Positions 1 to 32,089 of a stretch of DNA of 64,000 bases are shown piece by piece. Position numbers and translations under genes: made by a program. Position 1 is the first letter of the stretch, and each line of letters begins with the position of its first letter. Under the pieces are notes generated by a model that searched no databases, was not told where the DNA came from, and saw nothing but the letters and a program-made list of their open reading frames with translations. This DNA comes from Longimicrobium terrae (GTDB lineage: Bacteria > Gemmatimonadota > Gemmatimonadetes > Longimicrobiales > Longimicrobiaceae): positions 124,001 through 188,000 of the forward strand of contig NZ_JACHIA010000008.1 in the NCBI RefSeq assembly GCF_014202995.1, read 5' to 3'.

Positions 1-12187
<12,187 letters not shown>

Positions 12188-12524
12188 CGTAGGATCTTCG
12201 CTCGAGTGGTGCGGGGGTCCCGCGCCCTGATTCAACAATCCCTAACGGGCCATCACATACGAAGTCGCCCGTCTGTTCGACCGTCCAGCCGGCCGGCTCT
12301 CCGGGCCTGGCCAGGCGAGGCGCGGAAAGGAGGTCGTGATCTCCAAGTCCGGGGATCGACGGCGACACTTCACGATCGACCTTCCCGCGAGTTACGTCCT
12401 TGCAGGAGCGGACATTATGCGCGTGAACGGGCGCGACTCCGCACCCAAACGGGCCGCGCCAGGCTCCCGCTCCAACGCCATGGACAGTCACAGCCGCCCC
12501 ACGTCAGGACGGATGACTTGAACC

Positions 12525-12553
12525 ACTATATCACGAACCACCATCACCAACAA
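12525..12553 (-). promoter_or_regulatory. Putative promoter of the giant NRPS-PKS gene
   Basis: On the minus strand TTGTTG is followed after 17 bp by TATAGT, a fair sigma70-type match in an AT-richer patch. It would leave a leader of about 340 nt before the ATG at 12187. The surrounding 12188-12844 space between divergent synthetase genes holds no other gene that I can support. Confidence 0.4.
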
Positions 12554-12735
12554 GTATTTGCGGATAAGGTGACGCTCGGCCGCAAACGCCCGGTACGCTG
12601 AGCGAGGTGGAAGTCCGAGGCGGACTGGGCTGGCTAGAACGCGGCGCGAGTGGATGGCAGACTCTGTTTCCGGGATGCTCGCAGAAACCACCTTCTCTCG
12701 ACATAAAGAGGCGAGAATTGAAAGCACCAAGAGGG

Positions 12736-12764
12736 TTGACGGGCGTCCGGGATCTGCGGATATT
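12736..12764 (+). promoter_or_regulatory. Putative promoter of the plus-strand NRPS gene
   Basis: TTGACG, 17 bp, GATATT on the plus strand, about 80 bp upstream of the chosen ATG at 12845. The -10 match is only moderate. Confidence 0.35.
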
Positions 12765-12844
12765 GCCGAGAAATGGAATTTGAGTATCCCTCGTCTCCCC
12801 GGACCCGAGGGGCCCTGCCATGCCCGCTGGACAGGGAGCAGCGG

Positions 12845-15800
12845 ATGATGCCGCGCCATCACTCACACGCAAGGCGCCTGTATATGATAGAACAGACTGG
12901 CGCCCGTGCGGATGGCGCGGCCGCGGAACCGACCCGCTCCGGCGAGGGCCCGCAGCCGTATCCGCTCACGCCCCTGCAGCACGGGATGCTGTTTCAGTCG
13001 CTGCGTGCCCCGGGCTCGGGTGTGGACGTGGAGCAGGTCGTATGCACGCTGCGCGAGGCGGTGGACGAGGATGGGATGCGGCGTGCCTGGACCACCGCCG
13101 TGTCGCGGCACGACGTCCTGCGCACCCGGTTCGCGTGGACCGGAATGCCGGAGCCGATGCAGGTGGTGCAGGCGGAGGCCGCGCCGGACCTTGCCGTCCA
13201 CGACCTCGCCGGGCCCGGGTTCGGCGGCGGCCTGGAGCGCTGGCTGGAGGAGGATCGTGCCCGCGGCTTCGACCTGGCGCGGGACCCCGCCATGCGCCTG
13301 GCCCTCTTTCGCCGCGCCACGGACGAGTGGGTGCTGGTGTGGACGTTCCATCATGTGATCCTGGATGGTGCCTCCGTCGCCCACGTGCTGCGCGAGGTGT
13401 TCGCCCTCTATGACCAGGACGCGGACGCCGAACTGCCGGCCCGGCGCCCGTTCCGCGACCATGTGGCGTGGCTGCGGGAGCGCGGCTCCGCGGAGGACGA
13501 AGCGTTCTGGACGGAGTGGCTGCGCGGCGTCTCTGCCGCGGAGCCCCTGCGCGGGGCGCGCGCCCTGGCACGCGACCCGGCCGCGGAGCCGCCCTCCGGC
13601 GTGCGCGAAATGCGGCTCTCGCTCCCGGCGACCGCGGCGCTGCGGGCGTTCGAGCAGGAGCAGGGCGTGTGGCTCAGCACGGTGGTGCAGGCGGCGTGGG
13701 CGCTGTTGATGGGACGCTGCACCAACCGCCGTGACGTGGTGTTCGGCGCGGTGCGCGGCGGGCGCGCCACGGGGATGGATGGGGCAGAGGGGATGGTGGG
13801 AATGCTCATCAACACGGTCCCCGTCCGCGTCCTTCTCCGGGACGACGCGCGGGTGATCGACTGGCTGGACGAACTCGGCGACCGCCTTTCTGCGCTGGCG
13901 GAGCACGAGCATGCCGCTCTTTCCGACGTGGCCCGCTGGAGCGGAATCGCCCCCGGCGCGGTCCTCTTCGACACCATCCTGGACTATCAGCCCCGGCCGT
14001 TCGACGCGGAGTTGGGCGGGGCGTGGACCGCGCGCGAACTCCGCGTGCTGCGCCGCACGGGGTTTCCCCTGGCGATGGCGGTGACCGGCGAAACGCCGCT
14101 GCGGCTGCGGCTGGACTACGACGCGGAACACTTCGACGCGGTGTCGGCGGAGCGGATGCTGGAGCGCTTCGCCACCCTGCTGGAGCGGATCGCCGAAGAT
14201 CCGGACCAGCGGCTGGGAGACGTCGATCCCCTCCCCCCCGCGGAGCGCCGCATGCTGCTGCACGCGTGGAACCAGCCCGAGACGCGGCTCCCCGCCACCC
14301 GCACCCATCTGCTGGTGGCGGAGCAGGCGGCGCGGACGCCGGACGCGCTCGCCGTCGCCTGCGGCGGGGAGCGCATGAGCTACGGCGAACTGGACGCCCG
14401 CGCGGAGCGGCTGGCGCGCCGGCTCGCTGCCCTGGGCGTGGGGCCGGAGGTGCGGGTGGGGCTCTGCCTGGAGCGCGGGGTGGAGATGGTGGTGAGCGTG
14501 CTGGCCGTGTGGAAGGCCGGCGGGGCCTACGTGCCGATGGACCCGGACGCCCCCGCCGAGCGGCTGGCCTGGATGCTCCGGGACTGCGCGCCGGCCGTGC
14601 TGGTGACGCAGACGCGCCTGGCCGCCGCCCTTCCCCCCCACGGCGGCACGACGGTGCTCGCCGACGGGGCGTGGGACGAGGAACAGGACGCGGACGTGAG
14701 CCTCCCGCCGGCCTCCGCCGGGCCGGACGAACTGGCGTACGTCATCTACACCTCCGGCTCTACGGGCACCCCCAAGGGCGTGGCGGTGCACCACGGCGCG
14801 ATTTCCAGCCACGTGCGGAGCGCGACCGACGCCCTCATGACGGGGCCGGCCGACGTGGGGATCGTGCAGGCCGCGTACACTTTCGACATGTGGATGCTGG
14901 AGGTGTTCCCCCCGCTGGTGTCGGGCGGAAGCGTGCGCCTCCTTGCTTCCGGCGAGCTGCTGGAGCGCGAGCGCGTCCCGGCGGCGCTGGCGGGCGGCAC
15001 CCTGCTCACCGCGGTCCCCGCCATGTTCCGCCAGGTGGTGGAGGCCGCCGCTGACGCGGGATACGGAGCGCTTTCGGCGCTGCGGCACGTCATCATCGGG
15101 GGGGAACGCGTTCCCCCGGAGCTGCTGGCGGATCTTCGCCGCGCCCTCCCCGCCGGCGCGGTGCTGCGCGTCCTCTACGGACCGACGGAAACCACGGTCG
15201 TCTGCACGGGGTGGACGGTTCCGGCGGACGGACGGGTGGAGGGACACCCGATCGGCACGCCGCTCCCCGGCCTGCGCGCGTACGTCTGCGGCGCCGGAGG
15301 GACGCTGCTCCCCGCGGGGACGGCGGGAGAGCTGTGGGTGGGCGGGCTGGGGGTGACGCGCGGCTACCTGGACCGGCCGGCACTCACGGCCGCGGCGTTC
15401 GTCCCGGACCCGTTCGGCCCTCCGGGAGGGCGGCTGTACCGCACCGGCGACCGGGTGCACCACCGCTCCGACGGAACGCTGGAGTACCTGGGCCGCGTGG
15501 ACGAGCAGGTAAAGATCCGCGGCTTCCGCATAGAGCCGGGCGAGGTGGAGGCGGTGCTGCGCCGCCACCCCGGCGTCACCGCCTGCGCGGTCGTGGGCCG
15601 CGACGACGGGCCCGGCGGCACGCGGCTGGTGGCCTACGTCACCGGTGACGCGGGCGCCGGAGAGTTGCGCCCCTTTCTGCGCCGCACCCTGCCGGGGTGG
15701 ATGGTGCCTTCCGTCTTTGTCGCGGTGGACCGGCTGCCGCTGGGCGCCAACGGCAAGGTGGACCGCCGCGCCCTTCCCGCCCCTCCCCCCGCCGCCGCGC

Positions 15801-16162
15801 AGGCGGAACACGTCGCCCCGCGCACCGAGGTGGAGCGGGTGCTGGCCGGCATCTGGGCCGAGGTGCTGGGGCTGGAACGCGTGGGGGTGCGCGACGACTT
15901 CCTGGAGCTCGGCGGGCACTCGCTGCTGGCCACGCGGGTGGTCGCGCGCATCCGCGCGGCACTGGAGGGCAGGGTGACCGTCGCCTCCCTCTTCGAGCAC
16001 CCCACCATCGAGCAGCTGGCGCCGCTGCTGGCGGAGCGCGCCGCCGCTCCTCCCGCGGACCCCGCTCCGGGGCTGGCGGACCGCACCCCGCAGCAGCTGC
16101 TCTCCCAGATGGACCAGCTGTCCGACGAGGAGCTGGACCGCCTGCTCGCCTCCCACTCGTGA
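12845..16162 (+). CDS. Single-module NRPS (C-A-T)
   Basis: This 1,105-residue protein has a condensation domain (HHVILDG near residue 170), an adenylation domain (about 480-975; [21 protein letters not shown]) and a carrier domain ([10 protein letters not shown], Ser near 1026). It ends in a short acidic tail ([13 protein letters not shown]) that may dock to a partner. The start is the ATG at 12845 because AGGGAG lies just upstream; another ATG is at 12884. The hand-read A code is DMLTIGLVVK, which I cannot assign. The gene is divergent from the giant synthetase and its stop overlaps the next gene's GTG, so the two proteins probably work together. It lacks epimerase and thioesterase domains. 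Confidence 0.92.
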   Translation: MMPRHHSHARRLYMIEQTGARADGAAAEPTRSGEGPQPYPLTPLQHGMLFQSLRAPGSGVDVEQVVCTLREAVDEDGMRRAWTTAVSRHDVLRTRFAWTGMPEPMQVVQAEAAPDLAVHDLAGPGFGGGLERWLEEDRARGFDLARDPAMRLALFRRATDEWVLVWTFHHVILDGASVAHVLREVFALYDQDADAELPARRPFRDHVAWLRERGSAEDEAFWTEWLRGVSAAEPLRGARALARDPAAEPPSGVREMRLSLPATAALRAFEQEQGVWLSTVVQAAWALLMGRCTNRRDVVFGAVRGGRATGMDGAEGMVGMLINTVPVRVLLRDDARVIDWLDELGDRLSALAEHEHAALSDVARWSGIAPGAVLFDTILDYQPRPFDAELGGAWTARELRVLRRTGFPLAMAVTGETPLRLRLDYDAEHFDAVSAERMLERFATLLERIAEDPDQRLGDVDPLPPAERRMLLHAWNQPETRLPATRTHLLVAEQAARTPDALAVACGGERMSYGELDARAERLARRLAALGVGPEVRVGLCLERGVEMVVSVLAVWKAGGAYVPMDPDAPAERLAWMLRDCAPAVLVTQTRLAAALPPHGGTTVLADGAWDEEQDADVSLPPASAGPDELAYVIYTSGSTGTPKGVAVHHGAISSHVRSATDALMTGPADVGIVQAAYTFDMWMLEVFPPLVSGGSVRLLASGELLERERVPAALAGGTLLTAVPAMFRQVVEAAADAGYGALSALRHVIIGGERVPPELLADLRRALPAGAVLRVLYGPTETTVVCTGWTVPADGRVEGHPIGTPLPGLRAYVCGAGGTLLPAGTAGELWVGGLGVTRGYLDRPALTAAAFVPDPFGPPGGRLYRTGDRVHHRSDGTLEYLGRVDEQVKIRGFRIEPGEVEAVLRRHPGVTACAVVGRDDGPGGTRLVAYVTGDAGAGELRPFLRRTLPGWMVPSVFVAVDRLPLGANGKVDRRALPAPPPAAAQAEHVAPRTEVERVLAGIWAEVLGLERVGVRDDFLELGGHSLLATRVVARIRAALEGRVTVASLFEHPTIEQLAPLLAERAAAPPADPAPGLADRTPQQLLSQMDQLSDEELDRLLASHS

Positions 16163-18741
16163 CGCCGCCCATGCCGCTCCGTCCCCCGCCCCCCACCCCC
16201 GCGTCTCGCGACGCCGCGCACCCGGAGCACCCCGACGCGGCCGCGTTTCCGCCGGCCATGCGCCTGCGCCTTCCCAACGGCCTCACCGTGGTGCCGCAGA
16301 GCCGGACCGAGGCGGAGCACTTCTATCACGACATCTTTGAAAAGCGGATCTACCTGCGCCACGGCGTCACGCTGCAGCCGGGCGACTGCGTGTTCGACGT
16401 GGGCGGCAACATCGGCACGTTCGCGCTCTTCGCCGGCCGCGAAGCCCCGGACGCACGCATCTACACCTTCGAGCCCGCCCCGCCGGTGTACCGGCGGCTG
16501 CGCGCCAACCTGGCCCTGAACGGCGTCCGGGCGCGCGCCTTCAACCACGGAGTCGCCGAGGCGGAGCGCACCGCGCGCTTCACCTTCTATCCCAACAGTT
16601 CGGGGATGTCGTCCTTCTACGCCGACGCGCGGGAGGAGCGCCAGGTGCTGCGGCTGATGATGGACCGCGAGCGCGACGAGGGGCTGGACGGGATGGAGGC
16701 GCTCCTGCCGTTCGCGGACGAGCTGCTGGACGAGCGCTTCCGCGCGGTGGAGATGGAGTGCCGTCTGCGTCCGCTCTCCGCGGTGATCCGCGAGGAGGGG
16801 GTCGGCCGCATCGACTTTCTCAAGATCGATGTGCAGAAGGCGGAGCTGGAGGTGCTGCGGGGGATCGATGACGAGCACTGGCCGCTCTTCCGGCAGATCG
16901 TCATCGAGGTGCACGACCTGGACGGCCGGCTGAGCGAGGTCACGCGGCTGCTGGACGAGCGCGGCTTCGATGTCGCGGTGGAGCAGGACGAGGCCGTGGA
17001 GGGCTCCATCCTCTACAACCTCTTTGCCGTCAGCCGCACCGTTCCCGCGCGGGAAAGCGACCCGCTGCGCGGCGCCGCCGGGCCGTCCGCACCGGGACCG
17101 GACGCGGAGCGCGCGGCGCCAGCCCCCTGGCAGCTGCTCCTTCTTTCCGCCCCCAGCGCGGAGGGGCTCGACGCCGCCGCGGGGCGGCTGGCAGCGCACC
17201 TGGCAGAGCACCCCGCACTGCCGCTGTCCGGGGTGGCGTTCACCCTGCGCCAGGCCGCCGTACACCCGCACCGCCGCGCCGTGGTCGTTCGCGGGGGAGA
17301 GGATGCGTCCGCCCTGCTGGCCGGGCGCGACCCGGCCCGGACGGCGGACGGCGTGGCGGCGCGCGCGGAGCCCGCTCCCGTCTTTCTTTTTCAGGGCGTC
17401 GGCGAGCACTACCCGGGAATGGGGCGCGGGCTGTACGACGCGGAGCCCGTGTTCCGCGCCGAACTGGACCGCTGCGCGGAGCTGGTGCGCGGGCATCTGG
17501 GCTTCGACCTGCGCGAGCTGCTCTTCGCGGCGGACGCGGAGGCCGCCCCCGAGTCCGGCCGGGTGGACCTGCGCCGGATGCTGGGACGCGTCCCCGCCTC
17601 GCCCGCGGCGGAGCGGCTGAGCCGCACGGAGGCGGCGCAGCCTGTCGCCTTCGCCACGGGCTACGCGCTGGCCCGGCTGTGGGAGTCGCGCGGGGTTCGC
17701 CCCGCGGCGCTCGCCGGCCACTCCCTGGGCGAGTACACGGCCGCCTGCGTGGCCGGCGTTTTTTCGCTGGAAGACGCGCTGGAACTCGTGGCGCTGCGGG
17801 CCCGCGCCATCCAGGCGCTCCCCCCCGGCGCCATGCTGGCCGTCTCCCTGTCGCCGGAGGACGCGGCGTCCTGGACCGGCGGCGGCGTGGCGCTGGCGGC
17901 GGTGAACGCCCCGGAGCTGTGCGTCCTTTCCGGCACCACGGAAGGCATCGCGCGGGTGGAGCACGCCCTGTCGGCGGCCGGCCACGCGGCGCGGCGGCTG
18001 GCGGCCACGCACGCCTTTCACTCGCCCCTCATGCAGCCCGTGGCCGAGCAGGTAGGCGCGCTCGCCGCGCGCATGCGGCTGAACGCGCCGCGCATCCCCG
18101 TTCTCTCCAACGTGAGCGGGACCTGGCTGACCGCGGAGGAAGCGGCCGACCCGGCGTACTGGGCGCGGCACCTGGTGGGAACCGTCGAGTTCGCCCGGTG
18201 CGCGGCGGAGCTGCTGGCGCGGCCCGGGGTGGTGCTGGTGGAGGCGGGGCCCGGCGGGTCGCTCGGCGCCTTTGTGCGCCAGCAGGCGGCGTCGCAGGGT
18301 GCGGCCGTTCCCCCCGGCGTCGCCTCCCTCCCCCACGCCGCGGAAGGGACGCCGGAGCCCGCCTTTCTGCTCGGCGCGCTGGGGCGGCTGTGGACGGCCG
18401 GCCTGCGGCTGGAGCCCGCCGCCTTTCCGGCGGATGCAACCTCCCGCCTGGTCGCCCTTCCCGACCTCACAGCGGAAACAGGGACGGTCCGAAGCACGGA
18501 CTTCGACGGTGAGACGGCGCGCGCGCTGGCGGAGATCTGGGGGGAGCTGCTGAAGGTAAACGCGGGCCCGGACGACGACTTCTTTCTGCTGGGCGGGCAC
18601 TCGCTGCTCGCCACCCGGCTGATGGCGCGCGTCCAGGACCGCTTCGGCGTGCGGATGCGGCTGCGCACCCTGTTCCAGACCCGCACCGTGGCCGCCATGG
18701 CCCGGTGGATCGACGAACAGGCTCCGGCATCCCCCCTCTGA
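16159..18741 (+). CDS. FkbM-type methyltransferase / acyltransferase / acyl-carrier fusion without ketosynthase
   Basis: About 860 residues. The N-terminal 300 residues are a FkbM-family SAM methyltransferase ([13 protein letters not shown], then [10 protein letters not shown]). Residues about 400-705 are a malonyl-type acyltransferase ([15 protein letters not shown]), and residues about 780-850 are a carrier domain ([11 protein letters not shown], Ser near 815). No ketosynthase is present. The GTG at 16159 overlaps the previous stop as GTGA, the coupling style used elsewhere in this window; an ATG at 16171 in the same frame is the alternative. The protein probably loads malonate on its own carrier, methylates it or a neighbouring intermediate, and supplies a ketosynthase in trans. 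FkbM domains usually O-methylate. The target is unknown. Confidence 0.85.
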   Translation: MTPPMPLRPPPPTPASRDAAHPEHPDAAAFPPAMRLRLPNGLTVVPQSRTEAEHFYHDIFEKRIYLRHGVTLQPGDCVFDVGGNIGTFALFAGREAPDARIYTFEPAPPVYRRLRANLALNGVRARAFNHGVAEAERTARFTFYPNSSGMSSFYADAREERQVLRLMMDRERDEGLDGMEALLPFADELLDERFRAVEMECRLRPLSAVIREEGVGRIDFLKIDVQKAELEVLRGIDDEHWPLFRQIVIEVHDLDGRLSEVTRLLDERGFDVAVEQDEAVEGSILYNLFAVSRTVPARESDPLRGAAGPSAPGPDAERAAPAPWQLLLLSAPSAEGLDAAAGRLAAHLAEHPALPLSGVAFTLRQAAVHPHRRAVVVRGGEDASALLAGRDPARTADGVAARAEPAPVFLFQGVGEHYPGMGRGLYDAEPVFRAELDRCAELVRGHLGFDLRELLFAADAEAAPESGRVDLRRMLGRVPASPAAERLSRTEAAQPVAFATGYALARLWESRGVRPAALAGHSLGEYTAACVAGVFSLEDALELVALRARAIQALPPGAMLAVSLSPEDAASWTGGGVALAAVNAPELCVLSGTTEGIARVEHALSAAGHAARRLAATHAFHSPLMQPVAEQVGALAARMRLNAPRIPVLSNVSGTWLTAEEAADPAYWARHLVGTVEFARCAAELLARPGVVLVEAGPGGSLGAFVRQQAASQGAAVPPGVASLPHAAEGTPEPAFLLGALGRLWTAGLRLEPAAFPADATSRLVALPDLTAETGTVRSTDFDGETARALAEIWGELLKVNAGPDDDFFLLGGHSLLATRLMARVQDRFGVRMRLRTLFQTRTVAAMARWIDEQAPASPL

Positions 18742-18835
18742 CCCGGAGAACGTCCCAGGCCCGCGCCGGCCCGGAGGCGCACGCCGCGCCGGCTGCGCGC
18801 GTACGGGGTGGCGTGCACGGAGAGCGACACCTTTG

Positions 18836-18880
18836 ACCAGCGGGGCGCATCAGGCCATGAGCCTGCTGCGCCCCGCTGGT
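18836..18880. terminator. Strong hairpin between convergent synthetase genes
   Basis: A perfect 14-bp stem (18836-18849 with 18867-18880) with a partly paired inner loop lies between the plus-strand gene ending at 18741 and the minus-strand NRPS ending at 19216. No clear U-tract follows on either strand, so bidirectional termination is inferred from position. The rest of 18742-19215 holds nothing I can identify. Confidence 0.5.
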
Positions 18881-19215
18881 GAGCACGGGAATCCCGGGGT
18901 GACGGAGGATTCACCTGTGACGGCACGCTGAACTCGCTGCCCCGTGAAGCCGCGCGTGCGGACCGTCCCTTCGCACCCGGACCAACCGGGGATGGACACC
19001 GAGCCGGGCGCACCTCCCATCCACCGCCGGGCATTCTCCCGGGCGTACAACGAGCCGAACTGTACGCCGATGTAGAGGATGACCGCGTGCTCACCCGCCA
19101 TCAGCCGGTTCCAGAAAACGCCCTCCACAGCGGCTCCCTCATCCGTGCGCACGGTGGATGACGGCCGTTCCGGCACCCTGGATGAAACAGCGGCCGTCCC
19201 GGGTCCCGCGGGAGA

Positions 19216-28992
<9,777 letters not shown>

Positions 28993-29434
28993 CAGTTGGG
29001 TGTCGCGTTCGGGCGGGTGGATCGCAAACAGGAACGGCCCCGCGACCGGGCATGCGGCCGGGGGGCGTGGTCGTGTACGTCGCGGGCGAAAGCGGGATGC
29101 GCCTCGCGGGACGGCGAAGCGTCAGACGGCGAGTTCGCGGAGCAGGGCCGTCAACCTCGCCACCAGAGGGGGCGAAGCGGCCTGCCCGTCACGGGGGATC
29201 CGGAAAAGACGTCCTGATCCGTGAGGGGTCACATCAGTAGCCGGCTGCGCGCTCCGTGGCTGTGGACGCGTCCAGACAATCTGGCTGATGTGCGGCAGGC
29301 GCTCGCGCGAACGCACCCTCCGCTCATCAGGCTCGCACCCTGCCCGCTCTCGCGTCTGCGAATCGGCGTCTCCGCATCGGAGCGGGAGCGCAACGCGAGG
29401 AAAAGAACGAGCAGGCGGGCGGGATGGAAAATCG

Positions 29435-29463
29435 AATATAACTGGCGGATAACTTTCCCTCAA
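29435..29463 (-). promoter_or_regulatory. Putative promoter of the three-module NRPS
   Basis: On the minus strand TTGAGG, 17 bp, TATATT. It lies about 440 bp upstream of the NRPS ATG at 28992, implying a long leader. Confidence 0.45.
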
Positions 29464-29967
29464 CCGGAACGGAGAGACGCGGGGGCTGCTCTGCGGCGTT
29501 CTCATGCGGACACCGTCCAGCGCATGGCGCATCGTCGACGAGGGCGTCGACCCGGAGCCGGTAGGGGACATCCGCCGAGTGGCTCCGCAACTGGCAGGCC
29601 GGGATCAGACGCCTGCCGGCCGCGGTAATGCACGCGGCGCTCGACCGGCTCGCGCTCGGCACCGACGCCGTTGACCGCTTCGTCCTGGACGGCCCCGGGC
29701 AGGTCCCGGCACCGGGGACAGCGAGCCCGCCACGGGCGCGGGCCGGCATAAACATGAGAACGCGGGATCGGCCCCGCGCAGTCATCCTCCGGGTTCTGCG
29801 CCACACACCCAGTGGCCGGGCCACCTCGCACACCCCCGCGGCCGGGAGGGAGCGGCAAGCGTACAGATCCGCCTTTCCCTCTGCCCGCCGCACGCACGCG
29901 TTGGGTACGACCGCCCTGCCCCCGGGCCTAATCGCCCGAACCATGCGCACGGTTCCCGCCGATATGA

Positions 29968-29996
29968 TTGACTTCGCGAGGTGCGGTGATTATATA
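29968..29996 (+). promoter_or_regulatory. Promoter of the peptide-A / diiron operon
   Basis: TTGACT, 17 bp, TATATA on the plus strand, about 50 bp before the ATG of the small peptide gene. It is the best sigma70-like match in the window. A strong AAAGGAGTG ribosome site follows. Confidence 0.6.
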
Positions 29997-30045
29997 GACT
30001 GTGCGCCTCAGACGGAACTGGAATAACTCAAAAGGAGTGACGAAC

Positions 30046-30255
30046 ATGGCAGAGAACTTGGAACCGGGCTTCAGCCTCACGGGGCGGGTCATGGATGGCA
30101 AGGTCGTGCTGGATCCGTTCAACGTCACCGCGGCGGAGCCTACGGACCCCGATCGGGGCCCGGACGCGGGTGGCACCTTCGTCGCGGTAAACGCGCCGTT
30201 CGATCCGGAATCGGTCGACGCGGAGTTGGCCGGGGCGGAGTTGGTCGAGGCGTAG
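30046..30255 (+). CDS. Small protein A, candidate RiPP precursor or peptide scaffold (FVAVNAPFDP family)
   Basis: A 69-residue acidic protein. It has GRVMDGKVVLD at residues 13-23, a Pro/Asp-rich middle, TFVAVNAPFDP at 44-54 and an Ala/Glu/Val tail. A second small protein at 31669 shares both blocks, including ten identical residues (FVAVNAPFDP). A close ribosome site (AAAGGAGTG) and a strong promoter argue for high expression. The next gene, a ferritin-like diiron protein, starts 50 bp later. I recognise no known family. The shared leader-like block plus invariant C-terminal motif, beside possible modifying enzymes, suggests a modified peptide or carrier, but a small structural partner of the diiron enzyme is also possible. 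No Cys is present, so lanthipeptide or sactipeptide chemistry is unlikely. Confidence 0.75.
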   Translation: MAENLEPGFSLTGRVMDGKVVLDPFNVTAAEPTDPDRGPDAGGTFVAVNAPFDPESVDAELAGAELVEA

Positions 30256-30304
30256 CCTCGCAGTTGTCGAGGTTCGATTCACATCGTCAGGGGGGAGGTT
30301 CTCC

Positions 30305-31198
30305 ATGAGTGTCGAGGCTCTACTGAATACGCAGATTTCGAGTGGCCGTGTTGCTCTTGCGGCGCGGGTTGCTCTGTCACAGTGCAGCCCTGACACCGAG
30401 TGCCCGATCTACCTTGAGGCGCTGGATCAGGCGCTTGAGGACGAGCCTCCCCCCTACGATACATCGGTTTACGCCGATATCTACGAGAAGGCGGCGCTGA
30501 GCGGCCGCTGGATGGCCGTGTCGCTGATTACCAACGCCGAGCGTGAAGGCGACGGCGCCAAGCGGCTGTGGTCGCTGGCGGCGTGCTCTCCCGAGCCCAC
30601 GGTACAGCACCAGCTCAAGTGCCACGCCGTGGACGAGTCGCGGCACGCGCTCCTGTACCTGGCGCTGCTGGACCTTACCTTCCCCGGGGCCGCTGACCCG
30701 GCGTTCCGGACGGATCTGAACCGGCTGTCACCCAAGTTCGCGCTCAAGCACGACCTGTACCCGGTGCCAGGCTCGCCGTACGCCAAGAAGGCGACGATCG
30801 ACGACTTTCTGCAGATGAACATCGCCGAGATCCGGACCACGATCCACCACATCATGCAGCGTCCGGCCATCTCGATGCACTGCTCGCCCGACGCACACAC
30901 GAAGGTCGCCTCGATCCAGAATTCCCTGCTCCGCGACGAGTTGAAGCACGTGGCGTACACCGCCGTGCTCATCGAGCAGATCGCGCGGGAACTTCCGCGC
31001 GAGCGGGTGAACGCCCTGTTCCGCAAGCGCGTGGGTGACTTCAACCGGATCACCTACAGCGAACTGGGAGGCACGGGCCTGTTTGACTGCTCGGTCGCCT
31101 GCTGCGCGCGGAATCCATCGTGCCGGGCCACGAGCCAAGAGCACGTCGTCCCCGCGACCTCGAACTTCGCCGCGCCGGGACTGCCCGTGTTGAACTGA
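30305..31198 (+). CDS. Ferritin-like diiron protein A, putative oxygenase
   Basis: A 297-residue, mostly helical protein with a full ferritin-like ligand set: E81 (in EREGD), E111xxH114 (DESRH), E175 and E212xxH215 (DELKH). A diiron oxidase or oxygenase acting on the small peptides or a phosphonate is inferred; the substrate is unknown. A Cys-rich stretch near the C-terminus (Cys 262, 266, 267, 273) is absent from the paralogue encoded at 46425-47234 and could bind metal or be redox-active. A strong ribosome site (GGGGGAGG) precedes the ATG. It lies 50 bp after small protein A in the same transcript and is followed by an intrinsic terminator. I cannot assign it to a named family with certainty. 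Confidence 0.75.
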   Translation: MSVEALLNTQISSGRVALAARVALSQCSPDTECPIYLEALDQALEDEPPPYDTSVYADIYEKAALSGRWMAVSLITNAEREGDGAKRLWSLAACSPEPTVQHQLKCHAVDESRHALLYLALLDLTFPGAADPAFRTDLNRLSPKFALKHDLYPVPGSPYAKKATIDDFLQMNIAEIRTTIHHIMQRPAISMHCSPDAHTKVASIQNSLLRDELKHVAYTAVLIEQIARELPRERVNALFRKRVGDFNRITYSELGGTGLFDCSVACCARNPSCRATSQEHVVPATSNFAAPGLPVLN

Positions 31199-31231
31199 CC
31201 CGCCCGCATCATCAGCCTTACAGCGTGCGAA

Positions 31232-31274
31232 AGCGGCTCCGGAACCTGATGCGGTTCCGGAGCCGCTCGGTTTT
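31232..31274 (+). terminator. Intrinsic terminator after diiron gene A
   Basis: A perfect 15-bp stem (31232-31246 with 31253-31267), six-base loop, then CGGTTTT. It closes the peptide-A/diiron-A unit. The rest of 31199-31668 shows no gene, only an AT-rich promoter-like stretch near its end. Confidence 0.8.
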
Positions 31275-31583
31275 GCATCTGCCCCATCGTCCAGCTTTTT
31301 CGTGGATTGTGTTGAGCAGGTACGGGGATCCGGCACCTGGGGCGGAGAACCGGGAGCATGTACTCGCACACGGACCGCGTTTTTCACGTCCGCAGGAAGT
31401 GCCGGATCCCCCGATGCTGGCAGGAGCGCAGGTGCCGCATCAGGCCTTTCCATCGGCTACACAGAGCAGTGGGTCGGCACGCAACGAGCACAACGTTGTC
31501 CGGCACAATTCAGCAAGCCTGGTCCCAAAAACAAGCCGAGGGACAATCGTGGCATGCGACCTACCCAATTGGTGATATTTTTA

Positions 31584-31612
31584 TTGACTTACCCCACCTG
31601 CACGGCCATTTT
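31584..31612 (+). promoter_or_regulatory. Weak putative promoter before small protein B
   Basis: TTGACT at 31584-31589 is the same -35 box as in the peptide-A promoter, again after an AT-rich run. The -10 (CATTTT at 17 bp) is poor, so an activator or another -10 may be used. Confidence 0.3.
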
Positions 31613-31668
31613 GTACATGCGGCACTTACGCCGCTGGTGGTGAGTTCACTCTTGATGGAGCGAGCACC

Positions 31669-31926
31669 ATGAATGACAGGGAAAAGGTTACCGGCAACAA
31701 GCGCCAGGCGGTGGGAACGGGGGCGGCCATCAGCACCGAGGCGGAACGCGCGTCGCTGGCGCAGGCGATTGATGAGCAGCGCACCGGAATTGTTCTGAGT
31801 GGGCGCATCGTGAACGGAAAGGTGGAGTTGGACCGTTCCTCGCTGGACCGGATCGCCAGCCGGTTCGCCGATGCCGAGATCTCGTTCGTCGCGGTGAACG
31901 CGCCGTTCGATCCTCTGACCGCGTAA
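31669..31926 (+). CDS. Small protein B, second FVAVNAPFDP-family peptide
   Basis: 85 residues with a longer basic N-terminus than protein A. GRIVNGKVELD (residues 45-55) and SFVAVNAPFDP (72-82) match the two blocks of protein A, and the coding DNA of the last motif is almost identical between the genes. Here the motif sits three residues from the C-terminus (LTA), whereas protein A has a 15-residue tail. That fits a leader/core layout in which the C-terminal part is modified, but it is an inference. A purine-rich site (GGAGCGAG) precedes the ATG. The gene heads a set with a nucleotidyltransferase, a methyltransferase and an aminotransferase. Confidence 0.75.
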   Translation: MNDREKVTGNKRQAVGTGAAISTEAERASLAQAIDEQRTGIVLSGRIVNGKVELDRSSLDRIASRFADAEISFVAVNAPFDPLTA

Positions 31927-32089
31927 ATCGCGGTCTGATCCGCGGGCCCGCGGGCCGGGCCCACACTCTGTGCGCAGGATCGCGTTTCCCAGGGCGGGTG
32001 GCGCGATCCTGTTTGTCCGGCCTGCACGCTGCCCCGAAACGTCCGACCCTTCCGGGCCGCGGCCATTCACACCCATCCGCCCGCAGCAA

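Larger units (their letters stand above)
28993..30045. other. 1-kb divergent intergenic region
   Basis: No gene is supportable here. It separates the minus-strand NRPS from the plus-strand peptide operon and holds two well-spaced outward promoter candidates (29435-29463 and 29968-29996). Base composition is mixed, with AT-rich patches at the promoters. Confidence 0.6.

Noticed and set aside
29327-29950. Minus-strand ORF in the divergent promoter region
   Set aside because: No domain, biased composition, and it overlies the best promoter candidates.
30046-31926. Lasso peptide precursors
   Set aside because: No B2-type transglutaminase-like protease or dedicated transporter is visible, and the motif does not fit a Gly-start macrolactam core. 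AsnB here keeps its glutaminase Cys.
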